From Terrirhizobium terrae (GTDB lineage Bacteria; Pseudomonadota; Alphaproteobacteria; Rhizobiales; Rhizobiaceae): DNA of 64,000 nucleotides. This document shows positions 9,983 to 19,153 of the stretch, piece after piece. The notes beneath the pieces were generated by a model. The model worked only from the letters and a program-made list of their open reading frames with translations. It was not told where the DNA came from and made no database searches. Positions within the stretch are counted from its first letter, which is position 1; each line of letters begins with the position of its first letter. The DNA lies in the NCBI RefSeq assembly GCF_030323265.1, contig NZ_CP104991.1:372001-436000 (forward strand), read 5' to 3'. Made by a program: the position numbers and the translations under genes.

Positions 9983-10973
9983 TTATTGAACCGAAAGCGC
10001 CATATCGAGGAGCTTTTTCCCTCTGAACCTGCTTAATGAAATTCTCATACGAGGATTTCTCAGCAAGCGACTTCCAAGCCGCGAAATCCTCTTCCGTCAT
10101 CTCGGCAATTTCAACGCCGGCGGCGCGGAAGACCTTTTCCGATTCCACGTCATCCTTCTTCGCCCCATCCAGATAGAATGCTTCCGCCTTCTTCGAGGCC
10201 TCGCGGAGAGCATTCTGCTGCTCCGGCGTCAGATTCTCGAACGCCGTCTTGTTCATGATCAGCGGCTGATACATGAACCACAAAGCGACGTCGCCAGCGG
10301 GGGTGTAGCATTTGGCGAGCTCTTGCAGCCGAAAAGAAACAAAGGAAGACGACGATGTGTTAAGAGCCTGCAAGACGTTCTGTTGCATCGCATTGTAGGT
10401 TTCGGTTGATGGCATTGAGGAGATCGACGCACCAGCGGCCTGAAGCATCTCTTCAAACCCCTTCCCCGCGGCACGGACAGTCAACCCCTTAACATCTTCA
10501 GGCTTTCGAATGCACTTGCCGTTGGTAGCGAACCCACCCGCTAGATAGCCATGAACCAACGTCATAACATCATCTTCGTTCATGACTTTTTCGATCTCCG
10601 CCATGAATGGAGATGTGTTCATGCGAGCGGCATGATCGTGACTTTTGATCAGTCCCGGCATCAACGTCAGATTATACTCTGGTCGTTGTCCTCCCGCGTA
10701 AGACAGCGGAAACACCGTCATATCTAGTTGCCCGCGGCTGAGGGGCAGGTATTGTTCGGTCGCCTTAAACAGAGAACTCGACGGGAATATTTTGATTGTC
10801 AGATCGACATTAGCCGCCGCGACGTCGTCGGCAACCATTTGAGCAACCTTATGGCGCACATCTCCTGGCGCAAACTGGTGGGATAATCGCAACTCGGTGG
10901 CATGTGTTGTCGCTACTGCCGACAAGCACCCAACAGCAACAGCAGCAAGTGCCGAAATTCCAGCTTTACGCAT
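9983..10973 (-). CDS. matP: TRAP transporter periplasmic binding protein, malonate type (DctP family), frame broken near the C terminus
   Basis: The captured-substrate subunit of the transporter. Start ATG 10973 follows GGGAGGAGG. Residues 1-25 form a Sec signal peptide ending THA. The mature part has the DctP fold with AAGKGFEEMLQAAGAS and the conserved Arg stretch GLTVRAAG. Near the end the frame shifts at the T5 run 10014-10018 (plus strand). With four bases the tail reads REKLLDMALSVQ and stops at 9985-9983, giving about 329 residues. Without correction the frame continues about 70 codons into matQ, which is not credible. It is the first gene of the operon; the promoter lies in the gap shared with matR. 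Confidence 0.88.
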
Positions 10974-10999
10974 ATCTAGCCTCCTCCCAAAGACATCAA

Positions 11000-11015
11000 T
11001 TTGCGGATCTGCAAA
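11000..11015. promoter_or_regulatory. Operator-like inverted repeat upstream of matP
   Basis: TTTGC GGATCT GCAAA, a perfect 5-bp inverted repeat with a 6-base spacer, lies 27 bases upstream of the matP start. The TTGC half-sites recur in the repeat at 11029-11059, which suggests two binding sites for the neighbouring GntR regulator. Confidence 0.45.
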
Positions 11016-11028
11016 GACTAATTGTCTT

Positions 11029-11059
11029 TTGCATCGCAAGTCAATAATCTTGTATGCAA
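11029..11059. promoter_or_regulatory. Candidate MatR operator and divergent promoter region
   Basis: TTGCATCGCAAG and CTTGTATGCAA form a near-perfect inverted repeat (one base gap) spaced by TCAATAAT. It overlaps a possible minus-strand promoter reading TTGACT then TAGTCT 18 bases on, pointing toward matP. It lies between divergent matP and matR, where GntR/FadR repressors usually bind. Confidence 0.5.
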
Positions 11060-11089
11060 TTTCTAATCTTTGAAATGCAGGTCAAGCCT

Positions 11090-11779
11090 ATGGAAGCCGA
11101 TAAATCCACCGACCGGGTGAGGAAAACTCTCGAGAAAATGATCGTCCAGGGTGATTTTCAAGACGGTGCCAGGTTGGATGAGACCAGCCTTGCGGAGCGG
11201 CTAGGAGTATCTAGAACGCCCCTCAGAGAAGCGTTTCAGTCCCTTGCCGCGTCGGGTCTTTTGGAAATTAGACCACGCCGCGGTGCCTTCGTGAAGTTCC
11301 CCACGTTAGAAGACATGATCGAGATGTTCGACGTCATGGCAGAGATTGAGGCGCTTTGCGGCCGTTACGCGGCCCGCAGAATGTCGGCAATCCAGCAAGC
11401 GGAGATCGAAGCTGCGCTGCATGCTTGCGAAAGAGCTTTCGAGGTGAATGATCCGGAGGAGTACTATCGAGCGAACCATGCTTTCCACAACGGTATTTAC
11501 GAAGCCTCCGGGAATCGCTTTCTCGCAGGAGAAGCGGACCGTCTTCATATGAGGCTTGCACCCTTTCGCAGACTACAACTTCTGGTCCGGGGACGCATGC
11601 GTGAATCCCTTAGGGAACACCAGGAGATATTTGCGGCGCTTGTCAACGGAGACGAGTCGGCCATCAGCCGACTCATGAAAAATCATATCTCGGTGCAGGG
11701 AGAGCGATTCAATGATCTCGCCGCAAGCTATCGCACCACTGTCCAAGCGAGGAGATCGGCGCGACCGTCTGATGCATAA
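11090..11779 (+). CDS. matR: GntR-family (FadR subfamily) transcriptional regulator of the malonate operon
   Basis: From ATG 11090 the product has about 229 residues. The N-terminal winged helix-turn-helix contains DETSLAERLGVSRTPLREAFQSLAASGLLEIRPRRGAFV, typical of the FadR group; this is followed by an all-helical FCD ligand domain with the metal-binding-like HAFHNGIYEASGN and LREHQEIFAAL. An earlier ATG at 11054 is in frame but lies inside the operator-like repeat, so the later start is preferred. It is divergent from matP and very likely senses malonate or malonyl-CoA and controls matPQMAB and itself. The IS110 element begins 38 bases after its stop. Confidence 0.88.
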   Translation: MEADKSTDRVRKTLEKMIVQGDFQDGARLDETSLAERLGVSRTPLREAFQSLAASGLLEIRPRRGAFVKFPTLEDMIEMFDVMAEIEALCGRYAARRMSAIQQAEIEAALHACERAFEVNDPEEYYRANHAFHNGIYEASGNRFLAGEADRLHMRLAPFRRLQLLVRGRMRESLREHQEIFAALVNGDESAISRLMKNHISVQGERFNDLAASYRTTVQARRSARPSDA

Positions 11780-11816
11780 TCGTGACTGACAGGATCTCGC
11801 AGCTCTTGATGTTGGA

Positions 11817-13202
11817 GTGGACGGCCCCTGAACGGCATCAAAATGTGCCAGAATGAGCTGTTAAGATCTCAATCGAAGGGGCCGCCCATGGACAAGATTA
11901 TTCGTATTGGCATGGATACGTCAAAGCATGTCTTTCAGTTGCATGGCGTGAATGCTGAAGAGAAGCCGGTCTTGCGTAAGAAAATGCGACGCAAGGAGAT
12001 GATCGACTTCTTCACGACCAACCCGCCAACTTCGGTCGCGATCGAGGCCTGTGGTGGTTCCCATCATTGGGCGCGGTTACTCGCCTCATTTGGACATGAG
12101 GTGAAGATGATCGCGCCGCAACTCGCCAAGCCATATGTCAAGCGGAACAAGAATGACGCTGCCGACGCCGAAGGGCTGTGCGAGGCGATGGCCCGCCCAA
12201 CGATGCGGTTTGTTCCGGTTAAGACAGTTGATGACCAAGCAGCACTCATGCTGATCAGCGTCCGAACCCGTCTGATCGCTAACCGGACCCAACTCGCTAA
12301 CGCTATACGGGGTTACGCCACCGAATTCGGCATTTCCGCAGCTAAGGGGTTAGCACATATTCCGATGCTGCTTGAAAAGATAAAAGCTGACAAAACTGTG
12401 CCAGAGCTCGCACAGGAATTATTTATGAGCCAGGCCGAGGAATACGCTGAACTGGAAAAGAAGATCGCGGATGTGGAGGCCAAGGTAAAGGCATGGCAGC
12501 GTAACGACCAACGCAGCATACGCCTCAACACCATCCCCGGCATTGGACCCATCGGTTCGGCTCTTTTGATAATGAAAACTCCCGCTCCGGAGCTCTTCAA
12601 ATCTGGTCGCCAGTTCGCTGCTTGGATAGGGCTGACGCCAAAAGATCACTCGACCGGCGGCAAGCTGCGGCTCGGTGGTATCACGCGAGCTGGCGATGAG
12701 GCTCTACGGGCCATCCTGGTGAATGGAGCAACCGCTGTCATTCATCACGCGCGGCGATCCGGAAAAGCCTCTCGTTGGTTGATGGAACTGCTCAAGCGCA
12801 AGCCACCTAAACTGGCAGCTGTCGCACTTGCCAACAAAATGGCGCGCATAGCTTGGAAACTCATGGTCTCCGGAGAAACGTACAGCGCACAATCGGCATC
12901 GGCTTCTACGGGATGCGCCACATGAAGACTAGGAAGCAAGAACCAACTGCATCCTGATCTTCACCGCGTATAGGCAATACTAAACTTGCAAGATAATAGC
13001 AGATGGTGTGATCGATCGATCCGGGACACAGGACACCCCGAGAATCCCTTCGGCCCGTCAAGGCCGCCTTGATGTTTGGGACCTGTGTCGCGGAAACCAT
13101 CTTGGCCAGCGTTCATGTGCGAGCGCAACAACAGGCCGGACATATGGACGCAAGCGATCAGATCAAATTATCGAAATATCTTGCGGGTCGGGGGCCGTCC
13201 AC
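11817..13202. mobile_element. IS110-family (IS1111-like) insertion sequence
   Basis: An intact IS110-type transposase gene is framed by the inverted repeat GTGGACGGCCCC at 11817-11828 and its complement GGGGCCGTCCAC at 13191-13202. The match extends as GA after one mismatch. In the IS1111 group such repeats are subterminal, so true ends may lie a few bases outside. No target duplication is seen, as usual for this family. The 265 bases after the transposase stop are non-coding and would hold the long right end, which in IS110 elements carries the guide-RNA region. Just outside the right repeat is a short imperfect palindrome (AGAGATTCGAACTCTCG), a possible target. Confidence 0.75.
11888..12925 (+). 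CDS. IS110-family transposase
   Basis: A 345-residue protein from ATG 11888, chosen for the AAGGGG leader and the family-like start MDKIIRIGMDTSKHVFQLHG. The N-terminal RuvC-like DEDD domain shows Asp in GMDTSK, Glu in AIEACGGSHHWAR and the Asp pair in KRNKNDAADAEGL. The C-terminal transposase_20 domain shows the helix-hairpin NTIPGIGPIGSALL and the catalytic serine region AAWIGLTPKDHSTGGK. It is full length without a break. It acts by the serine/DEDD mechanism with a structured bridge RNA in this family. Confidence 0.93.
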   Translation: MDKIIRIGMDTSKHVFQLHGVNAEEKPVLRKKMRRKEMIDFFTTNPPTSVAIEACGGSHHWARLLASFGHEVKMIAPQLAKPYVKRNKNDAADAEGLCEAMARPTMRFVPVKTVDDQAALMLISVRTRLIANRTQLANAIRGYATEFGISAAKGLAHIPMLLEKIKADKTVPELAQELFMSQAEEYAELEKKIADVEAKVKAWQRNDQRSIRLNTIPGIGPIGSALLIMKTPAPELFKSGRQFAAWIGLTPKDHSTGGKLRLGGITRAGDEALRAILVNGATAVIHHARRSGKASRWLMELLKRKPPKLAAVALANKMARIAWKLMVSGETYSAQSASASTGCAT

Positions 13203-13428
13203 ATAAGAGATTCGAACTCTCGACGCGCGATACCATCTCGTTAAACGCCTGATAACGCGCATGTTCATGAAACATACGTCGATCGCCCAACAACTATTAG
13301 GGAAACTTGATCGATTGCATCTGGCGCTCCAACTGTCCCTCATCCCAAGCGGCATAAGATGCGTTCACAGCGGACTGGCGGCAATAGCGATGTCTTACTG
13401 CAAAATATGAAACACTTTATCGTATTCA

Positions 13429-14340
13429 TCAGTACAGCTCGCTGAAGACCTTTTCAGCGATAAACTCAATGAAAGCGCGAACTTTTGGAGCCCGTGCAGA
13501 CATCGGAGGCCACACAAGCGAAACGCTGCCTCGCTCTTCTGTGTAATCTGTGAGAACGGGTTGAAGTCGGCCAGCCGCAATGTCTTCTTTGACGAGATAG
13601 CTTGGTACTTGAACAATACCCAAACCACCAAGCGCTGCGGATGCAAGTGCCTCGCCATCGTTCAAAATAATCGCCGGTTTAATCGGCTTTAACTGACTGG
13701 AGCTCTTAAACGCCCAAGTCTCCGGACGGCCGGTCGTCGGGAAACGATAAAAAATGCAATCGTGGTTTTGAAGATCCGCCGGATTTTGCGGAATCCCACA
13801 CCGAGTAAGATAATACGGAGATGCACAGGTGGTGAACGTATGGGGGCCAATCCGCCGTGCCCGTAACGTAGAATCGTCCAACTCACCAAGCCGCAGGACC
13901 ACGTCGTAGCCGCCTTCAATGATGTCGACCTTCACGTCATCGAGAACTATGTCAGTTGTAATGTCCGGGAATTTGGCCTGGAAATGCCTCAACGCCGGCA
14001 TGATGACCTTGCGCCCCAACACGGTCGGTACGCTCACTTTGAGACGACCTCTCGGCGCACCTTGAAGCAGATGAAGCTCTTGCTCCGCATCTTGTAGATC
14101 TTTCAAAATGCGCGCGACGTATCTATTCAGAACTTCACCTTCACCGGTCAAAGCCAATGACCGTGTCGTCCGGTTAAGCAATCGCAGCCCTAACCGCGCT
14201 TCAAGCCGTTCCACCGATTTGCCAACGGCCGATGAAGATAGCCCAAGCTTTCTCCCCGCGGCCGCAAAACTCCCGGTTTCCACGGCAACTGAAAAAGCGA
14301 CCAAGCCACTAAGGGACTCTATTGAGAGGACTGACGACAT
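13429..14340 (-). CDS. LysR-family transcriptional regulator
   Basis: A 303-residue regulator. The N-terminal helix-turn-helix reads SFAAAGRKLGLSSSAVGKSVERLEARLGLRLLNRTTRSLALTGEG, as in the CrgA/AaeR-like subgroup. The periplasmic-binding-type effector domain follows, with VSVPTVLGRKVIMPAL at the start of the first lobe and the typical close KVRAFIEFIAEKVF. It is divergent from the first AraC gene, with a 135-base gap, so it may control that gene or the aldehyde dehydrogenase cluster beyond. Effector unknown. Confidence 0.9.
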   Translation of the reverse strand: MSSVLSIESLSGLVAFSVAVETGSFAAAGRKLGLSSSAVGKSVERLEARLGLRLLNRTTRSLALTGEGEVLNRYVARILKDLQDAEQELHLLQGAPRGRLKVSVPTVLGRKVIMPALRHFQAKFPDITTDIVLDDVKVDIIEGGYDVVLRLGELDDSTLRARRIGPHTFTTCASPYYLTRCGIPQNPADLQNHDCIFYRFPTTGRPETWAFKSSSQLKPIKPAIILNDGEALASAALGGLGIVQVPSYLVKEDIAAGRLQPVLTDYTEERGSVSLVWPPMSARAPKVRAFIEFIAEKVFSELY

Positions 14341-14475
14341 TATGTCCGGGATGATGAGACATGTAACCCTATTCCGTCAACCGTCGTGATCCTACACATT
14401 TCACCACCGACGTGGCGCGGCCGAAGTGGCCGGCGGTTCTGAGCACATAGCTACTGAGTCCCGTAAGGAAAAGTC

Positions 14476-15370
14476 ATGACCGCTCCGACCTTTAAAACAT
14501 GGGCTGACTGGATCAAAAAAGGCAGCGTCGCTCCGCATATTCGGATATTAAAGTCCGCAGGCACAAAACTTGACATGGTGGAGGCGATCCGGCCGAGGGG
14601 GATCTTTCTCGGATGGCGCTGCCGAGTATGGTCCTCAATCAAGATTTGGTAGGCGGCGCACACTTGTGCGGCGATTTTGGCGGCGGTCCCTTCGCTGGGA
14701 CTAGCATCAAACGAGGCTTCTATCTCGCTCCACCTAATGCAGATTACAAGCTTACCGTCGATACCGAGCATCACACTCGCGCGCTCGCTTTTTCATTTGA
14801 TTACTGGCAAATGGTGGTCGACTGGGCTGCAGATCGCAACTTCTCGCTAATGGGCTCGAGGCTCTATAACGGTAAATGCTTCCGCTCACCCTTGATCCAT
14901 TCGATATCCAGCCAGCTATGGCGGCTAGGCGACGAGGACGGGGCACCGTCGCGAATGCTAGCGCAAGCTGCGGGATGCGAAATACTGGCCGAGTTGTGTC
15001 GACTGAACGGCGCCCCGTTCTCCCCCTCAAATGGCGGCTTGGCGCCTTGGGCGGAACGGCGTTGCATAGAGATAATGCGGATGCGGCTCGCAGAAGATCT
15101 GAGCCTCGTCGAGCTAGCAATGGAAGTGAAGCTGTCGCCTTTTCACTTTTCCAGAAAGTTTAAACAGAGCGTCGGAGTTCCCCACGGCTTTTTCTGACGC
15201 AGCTACGCTTGGAAAAAGCATGTGAACTCCTGCGGTGTTCGGATCTCCCAGTTACAGAAATAGCATTCGAAGTTGGCTATTCCTCTAGCCAGGTGCTTGC
15301 TCGAGTTTTTCTCAAACATTGGAATATGACCCCTACCGATTACCGCCGCGACCACCGACGATTGCAGTAA
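14476..15370 (+). CDS. AraC-family transcriptional regulator, first of a tandem pair, frame broken twice
   Basis: Read with two corrections the protein has about 298 residues and aligns along its length with the next gene. Start ATG 14476 follows AAGGAAAAG. The first break is at the G5 run 14597-14601; six G give RPRGDLSRMALPS, matching PPAGDMSHPSVPD in the neighbour. The second is at the T5 run 15189-15193; six T give VPHGFFLTQLRLEKACELL. The tail has both AraC helix-turn-helix units, ending LARVFLKHWNMTPTDYRR. The conserved core AAGCEILAELCRL and GGLAPWAERRCIE is identical in style to the partner. Loss of exactly one base in two runs points to read error; a real pseudogene is the alternative. 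Confidence 0.8.
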
Positions 15371-15522
15371 TGGTCACCTATGAACCGGGGCATTTCGAGT
15401 GTTTCCAACTCACTTTAGGGGCGTTTCTTGGGTTGTTTGAAGAAACGCAAGATTGGCAACGCCGAAGCCGCGAATACGGCGCCCGGTTTTGAAGGCAATG
15501 GGAATAAGCTGGAGATGACACC

Positions 15523-16473
15523 ATGACATCCCATACTTATGCGTCTTTCCCGCAATGGTATAGCGAAGGTAGGCTCTCTAACTATTTGCGATCGCTAAAA
15601 TCGCCCGGAGGTCTTCTGAGCATGCTTGAGGCGGCGCCGCCAGCTGGCGACATGTCGCATCCGTCCGTGCCGGATCTTGTACTGTATCAAGATGTGCTTG
15701 GCGGCAATCGCGTAAGCGGCGATATGGGAGGCGGGCAATTTGATGTGAGCAGTAGCGCGCAAAGTTTCTTTCTATCCGCGCCGGATTTTGCCAACAGAAT
15801 TATGCTGAACAGAAGTCATCAGGTTCGAAGCCTGTCATTCCCCATGGCCCAGTGGCGGGATGTGATAGACGAGGCCACTGATGGCGGGTTCTCATTCGAG
15901 CGCGCGGGGATTTATGGCGGAACCCTCTCCTCGCCTCTGCTCCAAACCACATTTCGCAGCCTGTGGGCGATATGCGATCAAGAGGGAGCACCATCTCGTT
16001 TGCTAGCCAGAGCTGCCGGTTGCGAAATTCTTGCTGAGCTTTGCCGCTTAGGTGGCCAGCCAATAAAGGTTGGTAGAGGTGGTCTCGCTCCCTGGGCTAA
16101 ACATCGCTGCGTTGACATGATGAAAGCGCGACTGGCGGAAGACATCAGCCTCGATGACCTTGCAAACGAAACGCGGCTTTCGCCTTTTCATTTCGCGCGC
16201 ATGTTCAAACAAACTGTTGGGATGCCACCGCAGGCCTACCTCACGCAGCTCAGAATAGAACGAGCTTGCGAGCTGCTTGAGTTGACTGAAGTTCCAATCT
16301 CCACCATCGCTACGAAAGTGGGTTATTCTTCCGAAAAGGTGCTAGCGCGCGTCTTCCGGAGGCATCGAGGTAGCACGCTGTCAGACTACCGCCGCGCTTT
16401 TCGGGGTGAATCAAGATATGACGTGAAGGGTAGCGAGATCCTTCGCAGCGTCGCCCAGTCACCAGAAAATTGA
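15523..16473 (+). CDS. AraC-family transcriptional regulator, second of a tandem pair
   Basis: An intact 316-residue regulator. The N-terminal 190 residues form a cupin-like sensor region (LYQDVLGGNRVSGDMGGG). The C-terminal AraC/XylS DNA-binding domain reads ARLAEDISLDDLANETRLSPFHFARMFKQTVGMPPQAYL, with the second unit ISTIATKVGYSSEKVLARVF. It is a diverged duplicate of the gene at 14476. It lies 438 bases upstream of the aldehyde dehydrogenase cluster transcribed in the same direction, and may activate it. Effector unknown. Confidence 0.9.
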   Translation: MTSHTYASFPQWYSEGRLSNYLRSLKSPGGLLSMLEAAPPAGDMSHPSVPDLVLYQDVLGGNRVSGDMGGGQFDVSSSAQSFFLSAPDFANRIMLNRSHQVRSLSFPMAQWRDVIDEATDGGFSFERAGIYGGTLSSPLLQTTFRSLWAICDQEGAPSRLLARAAGCEILAELCRLGGQPIKVGRGGLAPWAKHRCVDMMKARLAEDISLDDLANETRLSPFHFARMFKQTVGMPPQAYLTQLRIERACELLELTEVPISTIATKVGYSSEKVLARVFRRHRGSTLSDYRRAFRGESRYDVKGSEILRSVAQSPEN

Positions 16474-16911
16474 CGCTTATTCGCCTGACACAAGGATAAA
16501 CCACCGACGGTAAAATGTCGGCGCTTTGTCGTGGTTGCTCTCAGGGAGCGGCGGTGCTCCCGTCTGCCATCAATGTCCGCGTATTAGGGACTTCGCTGAT
16601 GATCTGTCCCTCGTACCTCGCCACGCAAATTCGCGATACAGGTCACTGCGAAAGTGCCCCTACCCGGCGCCCTGGTGAGGCTTGTCCAGCAACTGCGGCA
16701 GCTGCCGCTGGACAAGCTTCACCAATCACGCATTAACAGAAGCAATGTACCGCAAAATTCGACCCAAGCCGCACGATGAGCAACGTACGATCTCAACTAA
16801 ATTGGCAGAATGCCTCCAGTCCGCTTGTTTGGGGAAGCAACGCGATTCTGATGCTGCGATTAGCGCTGGCCCGGCGACCCGACAGCCCGGTGAATGGAAG
16901 GACACTTGATT
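16474..16911. other. Non-coding stretch before the aldehyde dehydrogenase gene
   Basis: No credible gene is seen on either strand. It contains the long inverted repeat at 16674-16723. The promoter of the downstream operon is expected here, but I cannot point to clear -35 and -10 boxes. Confidence 0.5.
16674..16723. repeat. Long inverted repeat (17-bp arms, 16-base loop)
   Basis: GGTGAGGCTTGTCCAGC at 16674-16690 pairs with GCTGGACAAGCTTCACC at 16707-16723 with a single mismatch that can form a G-U pair in RNA. The loop is itself partly symmetric (TGCGGCAGCTGCCG). It has no T-run, so a simple terminator is unlikely. It could be a dispersed palindromic element of rhizobia or a regulator site. 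Confidence 0.6.
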
Positions 16912-18390
16912 ATGACATTTGTGCCAGTCAACGCATCGACCCGTAAAGCTTTCAATTGGATCAATGGCTCTCAGTGCCAAGAAGGCAACTTGAAAGAGTC
17001 GATCGACCCTGCAACTTATAATGTTATTGGGTACTTTCCTGACTACGGAATAGAGGCCGCGAAACTGGCCGTCGCGGCGGCCTCTAAAGCCTTCCGCGAA
17101 AGCATCTGGCCTCATGACCATGAATTGCGGGCTCGAGTGCTTGATCAACTGGCCTGCGCTTTTGAGCGCAATCGCGACAGACTGCTCGCGATTCTGTCGT
17201 TGGAGAACGGCAAGGTAAAGGCAGAAGCCGAATTCGAGTTGGATATGGTCGCGAGTAAGCTCCGCTACTCGGCGGCAACGGCTCTCGTCGAGGGCGGCAG
17301 GGCGCTTACGCCAAAGCCTGGCAGCATCTCCCTGATCCTTCGGCAGCCGATGGGGGTCGCGGCGGTCATTGCACCTTGGAACTCTCCGGTCATCCTGACG
17401 ATCCGGTCGCTCGCCCCCGCGCTTGCTGCCGGCTGCACCACGGTCATCAAGCTTCCAAGTCAGGTGGCGCAAACGGCAAGCGTCATGGCGGAGGTCATGG
17501 CCGAAGCAGAAGACCTGCCGAACGGCGTGATCAATCTCTTTTTCGAAAGCGGCCCGGAAGGCTCAGCATATCTCGTGGACTCGCCGGACGTCCCGGTCGT
17601 GAGTTTTACCGGTTCGACCCATACAGGACGCGCCATCAGCAGTACGGGAGCGAAGTACCTTAAGCGCTTCGGAATGGAACTCGGCGGCAAAACGCCGATG
17701 ATCGTCTTCGATGATGCAGATTTGGATGCCGCATTGCCTGTCTTGGAGAAAGCGTTGACGGTCTTCAGTGGCCAGTTTTGCATGACCGGCTCTCGCTTGC
17801 TCGTGCAGAATGGAAAATACGAGGCTGTTCGCGACCGATTGGCCGATCGGTTACGAAACGTCAAGATCGGTCCCGCCGCGGACCCATCCAGCGACATGGG
17901 ACCACTGATCGATCGGGCCAATGTGGAGCGGGTAGATCGTGTCGTTGAGGCGGCGATCGGTGCCGGGGCCAAAGTAGTCGAGCGAGGCGGTCCGATCAAA
18001 GCCGGCCCGCTTGCGAACGGAGCCTTTTTCCGCCCTGCCCTTCTAGAGGTTTCGGACAACAGCCTCGCCATCATCCAAGAGGAAGCATTCGGGCCGGTGC
18101 TCACGATACAGCGCTTCGCCGATGAGGAGGAAGCGATTCGACTTGCTAATGACAATGAGTACGGGCTGTCGGCCAGCATCTGGACACGCGACGTAGATCG
18201 ATCGCTGCGCGTGGCGCAGGCGGTTGAGGCGGGGTCGGTGTGGATCAATGACTGGGCGAAGGTCTACGACAGCACCGAGGAAGGCGGCTTCAAGCAGTCC
18301 GGTCTCGGCCGCCTGAACGGTCTGGCTGCGCTGGACGATTTCATCGAACACAAGCATATCGCGCTCAAGCCGGGCTTGGCGCTGCGCTGA
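16912..18390 (+). CDS. Aldehyde dehydrogenase family protein
   Basis: A 492-residue NAD(P)+-dependent aldehyde dehydrogenase. Start ATG 16912 lies behind GGAAGGACACTTGATT. The fold's landmarks are visible: APWNSPVILTIRSLAPALAAGCTTVIK in the cofactor site, FTGSTHTGR as the Rossmann turn, the base Glu256 in MELGGKTP, and the nucleophile Cys290 in SGQFCMTGSR. The end carries EEAFGPVLTIQRF and the typical GGFKQSGLGRLNG. The substrate is not evident; the closest themes are betaine-aldehyde or hydroxymuconic-semialdehyde type enzymes. It heads a rightward run with an NTF2-like protein and an isochorismatase-like hydrolase, which suggests a small catabolic pathway. Confidence 0.92.
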   Translation: MTFVPVNASTRKAFNWINGSQCQEGNLKESIDPATYNVIGYFPDYGIEAAKLAVAAASKAFRESIWPHDHELRARVLDQLACAFERNRDRLLAILSLENGKVKAEAEFELDMVASKLRYSAATALVEGGRALTPKPGSISLILRQPMGVAAVIAPWNSPVILTIRSLAPALAAGCTTVIKLPSQVAQTASVMAEVMAEAEDLPNGVINLFFESGPEGSAYLVDSPDVPVVSFTGSTHTGRAISSTGAKYLKRFGMELGGKTPMIVFDDADLDAALPVLEKALTVFSGQFCMTGSRLLVQNGKYEAVRDRLADRLRNVKIGPAADPSSDMGPLIDRANVERVDRVVEAAIGAGAKVVERGGPIKAGPLANGAFFRPALLEVSDNSLAIIQEEAFGPVLTIQRFADEEEAIRLANDNEYGLSASIWTRDVDRSLRVAQAVEAGSVWINDWAKVYDSTEEGGFKQSGLGRLNGLAALDDFIEHKHIALKPGLALR

Positions 18391-18417
18391 CAAATGTCAC
18401 TCAAACGGAGGAATACG

Positions 18418-18927
18418 ATGTCCACGAACCTGCACGCCAATCAATTGTCACAAGCCGAGCCTGCCTCTCCGGCTTCGCCTTTAGCGGTTTTGCAGTCGAT
18501 CCTGTCAAACCCGACCGACCTGGATTTCGTCAAACAATTCACGACAGACGATTTCACTTATGTTTCACTGAATTATGAGCACCCGGAGCTTAATCGGATC
18601 ATGCCCTGGGCCGGTACCAACGAAGGCACAGAAGGACTGGTTCAGACTTTTATCGATGTCGGCCGCTACTGGACGACAGACAACTTCGAAATCCAGGACA
18701 GTTTCGAAAATAAGAACGGCGCGGCGATCTTCGGCACCTTCACCTACACATCGAACGTTCTGGGTAAAACGGTGACGTCGCCCTTTTCCGTTCTGGCGCG
18801 CGGCGAGGACGGCAAATTGTCCTACGTGCAATTTATGGAAGATACTTTCGCAACCGTCCGCAGTTTCAGAGATGGCGGCGAGTATTCCATCAAAGCGAAC
18901 CCGGACGGGTCCGAGATCACCGTCTGA
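18418..18927 (+). CDS. NTF2-like / SnoaL-like protein
   Basis: A 169-residue protein from ATG 18418 with the leader CGGAGGAATACG. After a low-complexity N terminus of about 25 residues, the remainder has the cone-shaped NTF2-like pattern: helices, then DFVKQFTTDDFTYVSLNYEHPEL, then alternating strands ending EDTFATVRSFRDGG. Members act as small isomerases, cyclases or hydrolases, or merely bind ligands. No catalytic residue can be named from sequence alone. It follows the aldehyde dehydrogenase gene by 27 bases and should be co-transcribed. It is one of four such proteins in the window. Confidence 0.8.
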   Translation: MSTNLHANQLSQAEPASPASPLAVLQSILSNPTDLDFVKQFTTDDFTYVSLNYEHPELNRIMPWAGTNEGTEGLVQTFIDVGRYWTTDNFEIQDSFENKNGAAIFGTFTYTSNVLGKTVTSPFSVLARGEDGKLSYVQFMEDTFATVRSFRDGGEYSIKANPDGSEITV

Positions 18928-19153
18928 GGGTAGGTCCGCCTCGCCCGGTATCTGTCACCCGATATGATGGCGGTCGGAGCGGCATTTCGTTGAAGGGCGA
19001 CCTCACCAAACTTCGGCAAGTTTCTGGAATGTAGCGCCGAAGAGACCAATCATGATCCAAATTGCTGCCAAGGTTCGTGCCGAGCAGCTTTCAACCGATG
19101 GCCACTTAGGCTGGGCGGCGCCTTTCGCCGTGGCTGAATGTAAGGATATCCAG

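Noticed and set aside
13203..13225. A tRNA 3' fragment on the minus strand (GAGAG-TTCGAAT-CTCTT like a T-arm)
   Set aside because: No anticodon arm, D-arm or matching acceptor stem can be found on either side. It is more simply a short palindrome next to the IS110 end.
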